Source of the DNA: Aegilops tauschii subsp. strangulata
Taxonomy: Eukaryota; Streptophyta; Magnoliopsida; Poales; Poaceae
Length of the DNA: 64,000 nucleotides
Assembly: GCF_002575655.3 (NCBI RefSeq)
Contig: NC_053036.3
Coordinates: 162,664,627-162,728,626 of the forward strand
Direction: 5' to 3'
Below are positions 21,831 to 33,190 of the stretch, piece by piece (positions within the stretch are counted from its first letter, which is position 1; every line of letters begins with the position of its first letter). The position numbers and the translations under genes are program-made. The notes beneath the pieces are model-generated. The model worked only from the letters and a program-made list of their open reading frames with translations, was not told the DNA's origin and did no database searches.

Positions 21831-23970
21831 ATGTGTGTTCACCCACACATCCAAAAGCAAAAAAGAAAACCCTCACCCCGTGCCCACTTCGTCCCCACCC
21901 ACTCGTCGCGCACTCCTCTGCAACTCTGCACCTCATCAACTTCTATCGCGGCGGCCACCCTAAGCTCGACGGCTGTCATCGGCCGGCCGAGGTCGCGCTC
22001 GAAACGGCACGGGTTTTGCCCCTACCGCTTGCCGCTGCTTATCTGCACCGACTTGCATCGACTTTTTGGACTCTGGTCGATTGGGGTTTTCTGCGGGATT
22101 GGGCCAGGGATTTTTCTCATGGAGAAGGTACTTAATTTAGTGAAATATTCACTCATCTCTTATCGCAGTCCGCCCGTCGTTCTTAATCAACCGGCAGAAA
22201 TCGTCGTGGATCCATTTTTCTTCTAGCTGATTCGAGGGTTTTCATTCAAGTGTCCATAGTGCGAGCACAAATCAGGCAAGTGTGGTCGCGGCAAGTCAGA
22301 AACGAAGTTCTATCTCACCATTCCAGATGACTTTAGGGAGCGCTCGATATGTTCAATCTCACCCTACCACGATCGGCATGGCCTAAATTTATGAATATAT
22401 ACATTGTATTGCTACATTTGGATAAAAGATGCGGTGCCACATGCAGCCTAGATGTCGAAGGCGATTTTTTCTTCTAAATTAGGCAAATTAATGATGTAAT
22501 GTTCATTCACTTACTCTCATATTGCATCAAATATTTGTTACATCATCTATTTTTAATTATATATTTTTGTACTTTGCTTTCAACTATATATTGTTAATTA
22601 CACATCAGCAAACTAGCTTGTGGTTCCGCTGCTTTTTGTTCATTTTACCCTACATTTTCTGATGCTAGCTATTACATCACTGCTCCAAGCCTCTGTTCTT
22701 TACTTTTTTGTGCGTTCCTGATCTTCCCAAGTTGCATTACTAATTTGATGCTTCTATTCATTATGGAGCTGCCAACCCCATCAAGCAAAATATTTGTTCT
22801 TTTGGGGCTGGCACCTCGAACAAGCATAAAAATAGAGTTAAACGCTTACATTGACGTGTAAGCACACGGCCTTCTTTCATTAGTTTAGATTAACCATTGA
22901 TGATCAATTCGAACCAGTGCATGTGATTAAAATTAGTTTTACCTAAATAGAGGGGGGGAAATAAACTACAACGACTAGATTTGCAACCACGGGATGCTGA
23001 CGATATCTTCAAAGAACATTGCAACAACAGCGAGGCTTCACAGCAACATATGGTAAGCCAGTGTTTTAGTACATGTGAAGTGTAATGCGTGTGGGCTGCT
23101 TTCTTGGCTTGTGCCCTCAACATGTAATCCTACAGAATTACAAATAGTTCAATTGTCTGTTTTGCTATATTGCTTGATTCGAATGCTTGTTTGTTACTTG
23201 TCAGGCTATACCTGAGTTGGCCAATATGTCAGCAGTGCCTGTTGTACTATCATAAAGAAATGCATGCGTAATTCATTTGACAAGTTAACTTTTCCTATGA
23301 ACTTCATCACAAGACTGTCTTCGTAGTTTATATGAGGCCACGCTGTTTAAGTGATTTCTTAGATTATTTCAACTGCTTAGATGCCTGGGAAACTTAAATA
23401 TAGTGGTGGTACACTGCCTTTCATCTTACCATTTTAATTTGTTTTCGGCTGATGCTGCTTCAAACCATTTAAATATAGCTTGCCATGCTCGGCAATAATT
23501 TGTATGTCGTTTACCATGTAAGCTTACTGCCTGGATCATGCGATAACTATCTCTTACTTATGTCCAGCGGAAACCTTTCAGGATGCCGTTCACACTAGGA
23601 CACAATGTACAACCACATAATCTATTTGTGGAAGTAGTGCTCCATCCATGTTACCAGATGGTAGCAGTTCCGAGGCAAAACCATTGGAGAGCAGTCTGAG
23701 CATAGATATTATAGTTCTTGAGGCTCTACTAGAGGCAGAAAGAGATGGTGTGGCTGCCATGAATGAGGTAATCTTGATCTTGAGGCTGGAAATTATGCAA
23801 TTAGCTGCACGCATTATCTAAGCAAGCTAGGAATTGGAGGAAGTAATAATGTTGCATTTGAAGACGGAGGAGGTCCTGCTGCTTCTGCTATCTGAAGCCC
23901 AGGGTAATCCCAGTTCATCTTTAGATACCAGTTGAAATTTTCATTAGATTAGTATACTTGCATGTTGTGT
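21830..23970 (+). pseudogene. Possible plus-strand gene remnant, poorly resolved
   Basis: A GC-rich leader-like block (21880-22125) ends in an ATGGAGAAG followed by GT. A block at 22236-22390 reads CGRGKSETKFYLTIPDDF and RHGLNL. A block near 23650-23770 reads LPDGSSSEAKPLESSLS and EALLEAERDGVAAMNE up to a GTAATC donor-like site, followed by a Glu/Leu-rich stretch (ELEEVIMLHLKTEEVLL). Between them are AT-rich, intron-like sequences. The order of a GC-rich 5' block, a short cysteine/basic block and a helical tail looks gene-like, but I cannot define exons or a family with certainty. Confidence 0.25.
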
Positions 23971-24289
23971 CATGTCTCTGAATGGATTATGTTGTAAGAC
24001 CCCCTTTGTTGTCCATATGTTGTAATGATCTGAATTTTTTAGGCGAGGTAATCCTCAATACTTGTATGATTGACATAAGGTGAACTGTTTTTCGTGTGAG
24101 CATATTGTATTGGATGAAATAATTGTTTGACTCAAAGTGTATCCAACCTACTGAATTCGAAGATCTCCCAAATTTTGAACGAAGCGGCAAAACACCCACT
24201 ATCTTTTGTCGGCTGCCCGAAGCTAGTGTTTGCGAGATGGAAATTATTGTCTACCCTTAACACTTCACATCCTAATCGGCCTGATTCCA

Positions 24290-24790
24290 CTGTTGTGGAT
24301 AGGGGTAGATTAGTAACTTCAATCAAACGTGACACGACCGCCTGTCTCCCCATTCAGAGGCGGTGGGTGCCAAACATGCGTGGCAAACACACATTTGATT
24401 CAAACTCGTCCGAAAGACCTCTCTCTCTCTCCCTCCATTTTCCCATTCATACACGTGGGCGGCAAAACAAACTCTCCACGTCCGAAATTGATGTAAGCAA
24501 ATATTTTAAATAGGGGCAGGTGTGTAACTTCCCTCAGATGTGACACAACCGCCTACCTGTCAGCTCGGTTCATACACCATGGGCGCCAACCATGGGGGAA
24601 AACACCCTCTCCTCGCCCAAAATCGCTATCGGCAAATATTGGGAAGATGCGAGATTATCGTCCTATCCTCAACCGACGAGATGTCTAAAATTTTAAACGG
24701 GGGCTAAGTTCGTAACTTTCTCACATTTCAGACAAGCGCGTCCCAAAGTTTGAGATCCCCTCCCCCTCCCCCTCCATTTCCCCATTCACA
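24290..24790 (+). repeat. Imperfect tandem triplication of about 220 bp
   Basis: Units start AGGGG(T/C)AG..T.(G/A)TAACTTC (near 24300, 24512 and 24703), continue with a GACAC(G/A)ACCGCCT(G/A) phrase and end with a run of CTCTC or CCCCTCC next to CATTTCCCCATTCA. A plus-strand GC-rich segment follows, so this may be a duplicated promoter or leader region. Confidence 0.5.
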
Positions 24791-25190
24791 CACCATCGGT
24801 GCCACAACAACCTCCCCACACCGGCCAGCCTCCTCCGTCCGCCAACCCACCCTCCACCTTGCCGGAGCCGCTACCCCTACCCCGTCATCCACTTCAAGAG
24901 ATGGACGTCTCTCATCCACAGCACTGGACCGGGATCCTTTCATCGTGTCCTCTCGCTTCATGGGCGCCATCGTCCACCTTGTCATCGTCGTTCCTACGAC
25001 CGCGTCGTCAACGGCAACAGGACTTATCCCCCGATCTGACCGTCTGCCGTCTCAAGTCTTCTTCTACGCCGCCGATAGCCATCGCACCCGCAGCACCCTC
25101 AATGTATCAGCAGGGGCCTACACAGTGTTGCAAGAGAGGTGGTACTCTTTCATATCTGCTTAAGTAATTGATCTCACTCGGAAAACCGAT
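24790..25190 (+). other. GC-rich, proline/serine-rich open segment, doubtful gene
   Basis: An open plus-strand frame of up to 137 codons covers 24750-25163 with low-complexity P/S/T composition. The overlapping second frame is equally open, which argues for base composition rather than selection. It may be a 5' leader of a lost gene. No domain seen. Confidence 0.2.
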
Positions 25191-25204
25191 CCTAAGTTGT
25201 TTCT

Positions 25205-26516
25205 TTTCTTGTCCATACGACCATACCAAATCGTAGTGGCTAGTTGAAAGCAAATATTGGTTGCGAAGTAGCCTTTGTCCGGTTTGCACCTTCAGATCCA
25301 CCATGGCACGATCACTATACTCGTAAAGCTTATGGTTTTCCCCTTTATATTCACTACCATCATCATAGGTGCTTCGTGTCGTGCTAGCACTGCTCCTCAA
25401 GACCTCAACCCATCAAGCGAAACAACATGCCACTCATAATTCCAAATCTTAGTTGTTGAAATATGAATCTGATATGATGCTCATATTACTAAAACAGAGA
25501 GCGTTTAACTGGTCAACTAATGTTCCTGCATTCGTTTTGAAAAGCATGTGCGCCACATATAGAGGCAACAGGCATTTGCATTTCTCGGTGCGCTCTGGTT
25601 CATCATGGGTGGGCAACACACATTGTATTATCTAAAATATTCTTGCTCTTCGTTATCATGTTCCTCTTCTGTTCTTCTTAATAAGTATATTACTTCCTCC
25701 GTTCCTAAACTGCCTTGGGTGCGTGCGTGTGTTGTGGTGACGTGCGTTTGTACCGAGTGTTGTCCATTTTTTGTTTATTTATAAAGCGGGGCGAAAGCCT
25801 TTTTCGGTAAAACATAAGTCTTTTTAGATATTCCAATAAGAACTACATACAGATGTATATAGACACATTTTAGAGTGTACATTCACTCATTTTGCTCCGT
25901 ATGTAGTTTGCATTTGAATCTCTAAGAGACTTATGTTTAGGAATGGAGGGAGTAGTACAGCATGTTCCTTGTCGGGAAGTGGAGGAGGGACATTTGCAGT
26001 CGACAGGTCTGTTGGTTCGCTTTACATGGATGCTTTCAACTATTCTAGATGGTCTGCCATAATATCCGGGAAATCCTGGGAGCTATGTCGTCTTTGAGAG
26101 TCTAGACTGATAGTAACAGTATTGTGCCTTCAGTTGAATAGAGCTGCCCCTTTTGGGGTCGAAGCCTTTCCGAACCCTTTCTAGCCGTACCGGCAATACA
26201 AGCCCATATGGTCTAGCTAGTTCCACTTTCCTGATTTTACTCATGATGCTTAGGGTTTTCCCCTTTTATCTACACTACTATGATCTGCGTAGGTGATTTC
26301 TATCGTACTAGCATTACTCCACCCTTCAAGCTAAACAACACAGCACTCATAATTCCAAAGCTTAGTTGTTCAAATATGATTGTGATATAATACGGATATT
26401 AGTTAAGAGACACATTTAATTGGTTAGCTAAAGGTCCCACTTGAGTTTCCAAATGCATGTCGTGACATATAGAGAGACAATAGGAATTGCATTTCTTTGT
26501 CACTTGTTGACTGTAC
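25205..26516 (+). repeat. 1.3-kb segmental repeat, unit I
   Basis: First of three head-to-tail units. Landmarks: TTTCTTGTCCATAC at the start, CTGGTTCATCATGGGTGGGC near 25606, the MITE at 25693-25952, ATGTTCCTTGTCGGGAAGTG near 25962, and GACTGTACTTTCTTGTCCAT leading into unit II. The part from about 25590 onward is almost identical to unit II; the first 400 bp are more diverged. Confidence 0.85.
25693..25952. mobile_element. Stowaway-type MITE (Thalos-like) in repeat unit I, with a short internal insert
   Basis: Flanked by TA on both sides. Ends CTTCCTCCGTTCCTAAA and TTTAGGAATGGAGGGAG. About 108 bp near the left end (CTGCCTTGGGTGCG to CCTTTTTCGGTAAAA) do not belong to the MITE and look like an insertion or filler; the AAGCGGGGCGAAAGCC tail resembles the end of a retroelement fragment. 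Confidence 0.85.
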
Positions 26517-26782
26517 TTTCTTGTCCATACCAAATCTTAGTTGTTATTTCAAGGCAAACATCGGTTGCTAAGTACCCTTTACGCGGGCAGCTTCACACTG
26601 GTACAGCGACGTGTTACACAAATGGTTTTTAACCCCTTTCCGCGATGGCATTTGGAACCGTTGCCAAGTGAGTGTGGGCGATAGGGGGGTCCTTCCCACA
26701 CGACCCAGAAACCGTCGGGGATAGGCCCTCCTGGGACACCAAATGAGCTCGTGTGCGATCGGGCGAGGCATCGAAACCCAAT

Positions 26783-26940
26783 CATTTCCGTAGGTATGTA
26801 CATCCCACACGGTGAATCCCAGAAAATCATTTCCGTAGGTATGTACATCCCACACGGTGAATCCCAGAAAATTATTTCCGTAGGTATGTACATCCCACAT
26901 GGTGAATCCTAAAAACTTTTCCGTAGGTATGTATATCACA
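26783..26940 (+). repeat. 45-bp tandem repeat, four copies
   Basis: TTTCCGTAGGTATGTACATC starts copies near 26785, 26830, 26875 and 26918, each followed by a CCCACACGGTGAATCCCAGA-type phrase. It lies about 190 bp inside the left terminus of CACTA C. Because 45 is a multiple of three, both strands show repeated open frames here that are not genes. Confidence 0.9.
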
Positions 26941-27352
26941 CACAGTTCTTTGTGTGGAAACGTTTGTCCAAGGTGGCCTAACGCAAATAGTTCGCTGCCG
27001 GAAGCCGTGTGTGATTGTTAGTTGATCGAACACGCCTACTTTCTAGAAACCGTGCGGGTTGTTTGAGTTCATTGCCCACGGTGCTATCTGAGTAACCATC
27101 TGCAATAGAAAACCCCAATAAGCAGGGTAAGTAGCCTATTATTGATAATAAATGTACTAATCAAACTGATATTTCTTATAAAACACGCCAGATATTTCAT
27201 ATCCATATAACAGCAACCAGGATTTCATATCCATAAAACAGCAACCAGGATTTCATAATCGAATTACATCAAATAGCTTCGGCACTCAGTTACACCATTA
27301 CACAATAGCACCAAGTTTCACATGCAGCATCAAAAACCTTTGGAAAGTAGCA

Positions 27353-29020
27353 TCATACATGGTAAATAGACAAATGAATCTCATCTGGGAAACTGCAGAA
27401 GCGGAAGGCAAATATTGAGCCTTCAGTGATGTTGAATGTCCTTGCAACTTTAGGCCAGTGGCTATGGATAATTGCCCACCGAACCTTCATCCTACTCAGC
27501 AAGACTTCAATATTGTACCATGGGTGTTGAATGAATACCTTCCTCGCCTCTTGACCATGCAGGTGGTTTGAGAGGTAATCATCGGTGAACTGCTTTGAAA
27601 AGTACTGAAAACAAAGCTATGCATAAATCGCTGTTGTAAATTTTGAAATGGCGCAAGGGGTAAAAACAAGGTAAAAGAGTTGGTACCATCCTATAGTTGA
27701 CTGATGTCTTCTTCATTGTGCAAACAAAGATCTTGCTGTTATTCATCGCAAGTTTCTTCATCCTAACAATCTTTCAGAGTTTCTTGACTTGACTGATATT
27801 CATGGACATCTCATTTCCCCATATGCAAAATGGGTCGAACAGTGGGTCTAAGCCTCTGACAGCAGGACCTACATGTGCAAGGCCAAATTGTAAGAAACCT
27901 AAATATTAGAATGATTCCTGCAACTACACAATAATGTGCTATTAGCCAAAGGATCTTGCTTGAACAAACCTCGATGGTAAACCATAGTGTCTCCCATTGT
28001 TTCCCTGCAACACACATAAGGAAGATCTTGATCAGGTTAACTGAGAGTTGCCATACTATCAGTAGAATATGTATTGAGTACAACCAAATTCGATTGGTGT
28101 CACATGCATAACAATACAAAATTGTACCCACAGCAAATGAAAATCAAATTGCAGAACTGAACCAAACAGTTAAATGGACAGCAGACCAAATGAACCAAAA
28201 TAGTTAACTGAGCATGACATTGCAGAATAGAAACATGTACTAGAAGATAAGACAGTTAACAAAACAAAGAATGCTTGAGAACAGTACTACGAAATGTAGC
28301 AATTGTTGGACCAAAGTGTTAACTGAACATTACATTTTAGAGGAACAAACTGTTAAATGAACATCAGATTGCATATTAACATTACAGAGGACAAATCACT
28401 AGAAGGCACTGGCAGTGTCCTCGAGAAAATAGCATGAACTATATTTTAAAGTAGACAACCGCGTGGCGGTGTCGACGGTGGCCTCGAAGACGAGGTGCTC
28501 CTCCAAGATCTGGCGATCGACACGCATGGCAGCCATAGCGACCTCGTGCGCGCGTGCAGCCGCATGCTACTGAGCTCCACATTATACTGCGTGCAAAATG
28601 GTTGTGGGTGGCGCTTAATTGGAGGAGGGGCAGTGATTTCGGTGGAAGGTGTCGCACCGTCGGTCGGGCATGTGGGACGGGAAAGGAGGAGGATGGTCTG
28701 GGTGGGGTGTGGATTACCTGACCATATCGACGAGGTCGCGCCGCAAGAAGAAGGGTCGGCGGCGAGGAGGCCGCACAGCAAGAAGAAGGGTCGCCGGCGA
28801 GGAGGTGGCACTGCAAGAAGAAGGGTCGCTGACGAGGAGGCAGCGCTGCAAGAAGAAGGGTAGCCGGCGAGGAGGCGGCGCTGCAAGAAGAAGGGTCGTC
28901 GGCGAGGAGGCTGAGCTGCTAGTAAGCAGCAGTGAATGTTTGAACTTGGAAAGCAAAGAGGAATAGTGGAAATGTGGCTTTTGGTAGGAGGGAGGGGGCG
29001 GGGAGATAGATATTTCCGTG
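27353..29020 (-). pseudogene. B3-domain-like gene of CACTA C (multi-exon, one premature stop)
   Basis: Exons read leftward: a 5' block from about 29020 ending at the donor TCAG|GTAATCC (28719) that contains a 36-bp repeat; a block near 28700-28440 with EVAMAAMRVDRQILEEHL; 27868-27687 with RGLDPLFDPFCIWGNEMSMN; and 27605-27353 starting YFSKQFTDDYLSNHL. The last block has the B3-like sheet pattern (KVFIQH, WAIIHSHWPKVARTF, GSIFAFRF, a final strand) and ends at TGA. The 27687 donor and 27605 acceptor join in phase 0, exactly as in CACTA B. A TGA breaks exon 3 (KKL-stop-KIV) where the CACTA B copy has arginine, consistent with CGA to TGA. The conserved intron position and phase argue for a real shared gene. 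Confidence 0.6.
28741..28918 (+). repeat. 36-bp minisatellite, five copies
   Basis: CAAGAAGAAGGGTCG followed by (C/G)CGGCGAGGAGG and a variable GCGGC(A/G)CTG repeats five times. It lies in the first exon-like block of the B3-like gene, where the minus strand reads a repeated LLLA..P.RR.PFF pattern. The CACTA B copy lacks it. Confidence 0.9.
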
Positions 29021-29334
29021 GTGGCAAAACAATTTCCCTCAGTGCCGCGAGAAACTGGCGCGCAAGTGTGGTTCAAGCGGGGGCGGTGCACTGTAGACGA
29101 CAAAGCTTCCTGCGTAAGCTAGACAAGACGGTGCGCCAAGATATTTTATATCGCATCCCACATGATTCTTTCTAGTAAACTATTTGTGGTATACCTGATT
29201 TTTTTCATTATGTTTTGAAAGACAAAATGGTGTTACGGAGGGAAAGGATGGTTTTTGAATTGCTAGAACATTTACGTACAGTGAAAATGCAACTAGTACA
29301 TGAGTGTCGTGTTTAAATCTGGAATTATTCCGGG

Positions 29335-31150
29335 TTCGTTTGGCATTTTTTATGCATTAATTGAGTTTCTGGGCATTTAATGTGCATAATTCAAATTTGA
29401 ACTACAAGCACATGCTCGAATGCACCAAAGTTTGTTGAAAAATCACATGTGTGTCTTTGGGTGAATTTATAGGTCCCATGCAAGAAATGGGAATGAAATT
29501 CAAACATCTGGGCGTCGTGGCTCGGCCGGAAAGATTGAGAAACTTGGTTTTTTAATTCCTGTAAATCTAAAACACGCCTCAAAATCATGAAACTTGGCAT
29601 GGTGTCATGACATGGCACCAACATGCTGCGGTAAATTTTTTGGCCGAATTGGGACAAGCTTTGGTGTAAGCTTCTTGCAAACCGGAGCTTCCCTCAAGAA
29701 GGCTCGTGGTTCCGAGAGGGAACGTGTCACCTCCGTGTGTGAAACGACATATGTACACTGCCTTCTCCTGCCTTAATTTTTGTACACTGGCAGATTAGAC
29801 CAAATAGAAGTATCGTGCTAAATTTTGGAATTATTCTATCATTTGGCCTTTTTATACATTAATTGAGTTTCTGGGCATTTAATGTGCATAATTCAAATTT
29901 GAACTACAAGCACATGCTCCAGTGCACCAAAGTTGGTTAAAAAAATCACATGTGTGTCTTTGGGTGAATTTATAGGTCCCATGCAAGAAATGGGAATGAA
30001 ATGCAAACATCTGGGCGTCGTGGCTCGGCCGGAAAGATTGAGAAACTTGGTTTTTTATTTCCTGTAAATTCAAAACACATTTGAAAATCATGAAACTTGG
30101 CATGGTGTCATGACATGGCACCAACATGTTGCGGTAAATTTTTTGGCCAAATTGGGACAAGCTTTGGTGTAAGCTTCTTGCAAACTGGAGCTTCCCTCAA
30201 GAAGGCTCGTGGTTCCGAGAGGGAACGTGTCACCTCTGTGTGCGAAACGAGATACGTACACTGTCTTCTCCCGCCTTAATTTTTTTACACAGCCAGATTA
30301 GACCAAATCGAAGTATTGTGTTAAATTTCGGAATTATTCCGGGTTCGTTTGGCCTTTTTTATACATTAATTGAGTTTTTGCGCATTTAATGTGCATCATT
30401 CAAATTTCAACTACAAGCACATGCTCCAGTGCACCAAAGTTGGTTGAAAAATCACATGTGTGTCCTTGGGTGAATTTATAGGTCCCATGCAAGAAATGGG
30501 AATGAAATTCAAACATCTGGGCGTCGTGGCTGGGCCGGAAAGATTGAGAAACTTGGTTTTTTAATTCTGTAAATCCAAAACACGCCTGAAAATCATGAAA
30601 CTTGGCATGGTGTCATGACATGGCACCAACATGCTGCGGTATTTTTTGGCCGAATTGGCACAAGCTTTGGTGTAAGCTTCTTGCAAACCGAAGCTTCCCT
30701 CAAGAAGGCTCGTGGTTCCGAGAGGGAACGTGTCACCTCCGTGTGCGAAATGACATCGTACACTGCCTTCTCCCGTCTTATTTTTTTTACACAGGCAGAT
30801 TAGACCAAATAAAAGTATTGTGCTAAATTTTGTAATTATTCCGGGTTAGTTTGGCCTTTCTATACATTAATTGAGTTTATGCGCATTTAATGTGCATAAT
30901 TCAAATTTGAACTACAAGCACAGGCTGCAGTGCACCAAAGTTGGTTGAAAAATCACATGTGTGTCCTCGGGTGAATTTATAGGTCCCATGCAAGAAATAT
31001 GAATGAAATTCAAACATCTGGGCGTCGTGGCTCGGCCGGAAAGATTGAGAAACTTGGTTTTTTAATTCCTATAAATCCAAAACACGCCTGAAAATCATGA
31101 AACTTGGCATGGTGTCATGACATGGCACCAACATGCTGTGGTAATATTTC
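29335..31150 (-). repeat. Tandem array, period about 500 bp, inside CACTA C
   Basis: GCATTTAATGTGCATAATTC recurs near 29376, 29877, 30384 and 30885; CATGAAACTTGGCATGGTGTC and GGAACGTGTCACCTC(C/T)GTGTG recur once per unit. Units are very similar to one another. Read on the minus strand the unit matches the array at 19480-21830 (shared TGCAC.TAAT...CAAATT and GGCACCATG blocks). Open frames within are repeat translations. Confidence 0.88.
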
Positions 31151-31751
31151 TGTCCGATTTCCGAAGGTGCACACATTAACAATCAACAAAGTCATTTTGG
31201 AACAAGTGTTGTCATGTTACAAATCGTAAACACAAGTATTATTGAAACCATGGGCGTTCTACTTACCAATTACGTGCCGCCATGCGTCCCCTTTTTTTAT
31301 TGGCTAGGAGGTGTCGTGCGGGGTAGCTATTTGAGTACGGAAGGCGTGCGATTAGACCCCTGCGCGTGCTCATCGGGAAGAGAGCCCTTTGACTGCTACC
31401 CGCCGCCCACCTCCCTCCCAACGTCTCCATTAATGGCGCCCGAGCCCCTGTTCTACAGCATGGCTATATGTCTCACTGGACTGAGATTTAAGAGAGAGAA
31501 ATGAAAATCTGAAAAGAAAGTTTTGCACGGATCTTGATGTAAGATCTGACGGACCTATATAGCATTGACTGCGACTTATAGCAAGCATGATGAATATAAG
31601 GACGATGACGGTGAATAATAATTGTCTTACATATTTAGGAACATAATTAGAAAAATCCACATGCGGCAACGCTCGAAATACACAAGGGCAAAAGAAGAAG
31701 GAAGACAAGGATCTGGCTCGCTGATCTCTACGTTGCTGCAGGCCGCGGGAA
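31151..31751. other. Stretch without a supported gene, inside CACTA C
   Basis: About 600 bp between the 0.5-kb array and the coiled-coil pseudogene. The proposed stop of the pseudogene is at 31752, so part of this could be its 3' region. No other signal seen. Confidence 0.4.
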
Positions 31752-32422
31752 CTAGTCTCTGCGGCGAGCGGCGATGAGCTCTTTCTTGTCGTCAAGATGT
31801 TGCTTGAGATCATCCACATATTCCACCACCAGCCTTCTGCGCTCGATGCACAGCATGGCATTCTCGTCCCTAAGTTTCTCGACGATGACGCCGGTCCTCT
31901 TCAACAAGGAAGTGGTCTCCTCCTGCTGCTCCGCACTTCCGACGATCTTCGCCCTCAGCAGGTCGCGCTCGGCCCAGAGCTTTGCATTGCTCTCATTTAG
32001 ATAACGGATACGTTGGTAGCCTCTTCAAAAGAGGCCTTCATGTCGTCCTGCAACCTCGCCCAGCCGGAGATCTGATCCATCTAGCTATGGATGATCACAT
32101 GCATGCGCCTGTAAGAGTCCTCGCCTGCCCGCAAGACATTTTCCTAGGCTGCCGCGGCGCGGGAGGACATTTCTGCTGCATTCACGGCGCGGCGGGACAT
32201 CTCTTCTGCTTCCGCGGCGCAGCTGGACCAGTCTGCCGCATCAACGGCGCGGCGGGACCTGCGTGCTGCTTCGGCGGTGCGGCGGGACCTCTATGCTGCT
32301 ACGGCCGCACGGCGGGATATGCCGGATGCGTTCGCGGCGAGGCGGGACATCTCTCGTGCTTCCGCTTCCATGCTTGCATCTCTCTGGTGGCAATCTCTCG
32401 ACCAAGAACTCACGCTGGCCAT
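31752..32422 (-). pseudogene. Coiled-coil gene of CACTA C, broken
   Basis: It starts MASVSSWSRDCHQRDAS at 32422 and runs through several degenerate copies of an alanine/arginine/serine repeat (RRAVDAADWSS, SRRAVNAAEMSS), then GEDSYRRMHVIIHS, a QISGWARLQDDMKASFEEA helix and, after a frame change, NAKLWAERDLLRAKIVGSAE and RLVVEYVDDLKQHLDDKK. It ends at TAG (31752-31754). At least three in-frame TAG codons (after AVAA, RAAAA and IIHS) and one frameshift near the ATN of FEEATN make it a pseudogene. The strong heptad-like helix pattern suggests a long coiled coil. No enzymatic motif is seen. Role unknown; it could be an element-encoded accessory protein or a captured fragment. Confidence 0.55.
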
Positions 32423-32861
32423 GGCAGACGCAAAGGGAACGATGATGAATGACTTGTTTGTTTTTGTGGATGAGGAGTTGAGGAAGAATGTGCAGTCATC
32501 TTGGAGTAGTAGTATTTATAACCAAGTAGTAATACGCTCCTAAGTGGGAAACCATTTAGGTTTTGATCGGTGTGAACAGGTTTGCAATTTGGAATGTGAC
32601 GGGACGCATGCTCAAAATTTACTAACGGTTAGAAGTGCGGCACTATTCCCGGAAGTCATAACATGGGCACGTACGCCTTGTCGGCCGCGTATGTGGCGTT
32701 TGCACCATAGGGTGCACCGCAATAGGCAATGTCAGCACACATCTTGTTCCAACAACCGTGCGCGCTCGTTATTACCATCGCGCACGCTTCTTTTAATTAG
32801 AATGTGTGTGCCCGTCTAGCGCACACACGTTGATCTATCTAACTGTTTCAGTTTGTTGTGG

Positions 32862-33190
32862 CTAATCGCAAACAGTTCATCCATGTGAAGTGTATGCCAT
32901 CAATCGTAGACACTTTGATCTGGATGGCCCGTTTCTGTTCTGTTGTCTAATCACAAACAGTTAATCCTTCTGAAGCGTATGCCCTGAATCACACACACCT
33001 TGATTTGGCTGACCGTTTCTTTGGTGTTGCCTAATCACAAACAGTCCATCCGAGTGAACTGTATGCTATATATCGCACACGCCTTCATCAGGCTGCCCGT
33101 TTCTTTTGTTCCTCCTCATCGAAAACAGTTCATTGGACTGAACTGTATGCCCTGCATCGCACACGCAACTAAAATCTGAACCGTGTTTGA
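32862..33190 (+). repeat. 84-bp tandem repeat, four copies, right sub-terminal region of CACTA C
   Basis: Units begin CTAATC(A/G)CAAACAGT or CTCATCGAAAACAGT near 32862, 32947, 33031 and 33115. Each has a GAA(C/G)(C/T)GTATGCC-type phrase and a TC(A/G)(C/T)A(C/G)AC(A/G)C phrase, then a CCGTTTCT phrase. They lie within 470 bp of the right terminus. Confidence 0.88.

Noticed and set aside
22898..22914. ACCAGTG at 22908-22914 as a right CACTA B terminus
   Set aside because: No AGA duplication follows, no sub-terminal repeats precede it, and the 1.1-kb array does not resume.
26579..26939. ORFs with a repeated IPTE.IFWDSPCGMY peptide
   Set aside because: They are translations of the 45-bp sub-terminal repeat of CACTA C.
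28649..28966. Arg/Lys-rich ORF (KKKGRRRGG repeats)
   Set aside because: It is the opposite strand of the 36-bp minisatellite.
31982..32452. Plus-strand 156-codon Cys/Gly/Ala-rich ORF (GAAGHFCC and GAAGPLCC repeats)
   Set aside because: It is the antisense of the alanine/arginine repeat of the minus-strand coiled-coil pseudogene, whose frame has protein-like features; the Cys-rich look is a translation artefact.
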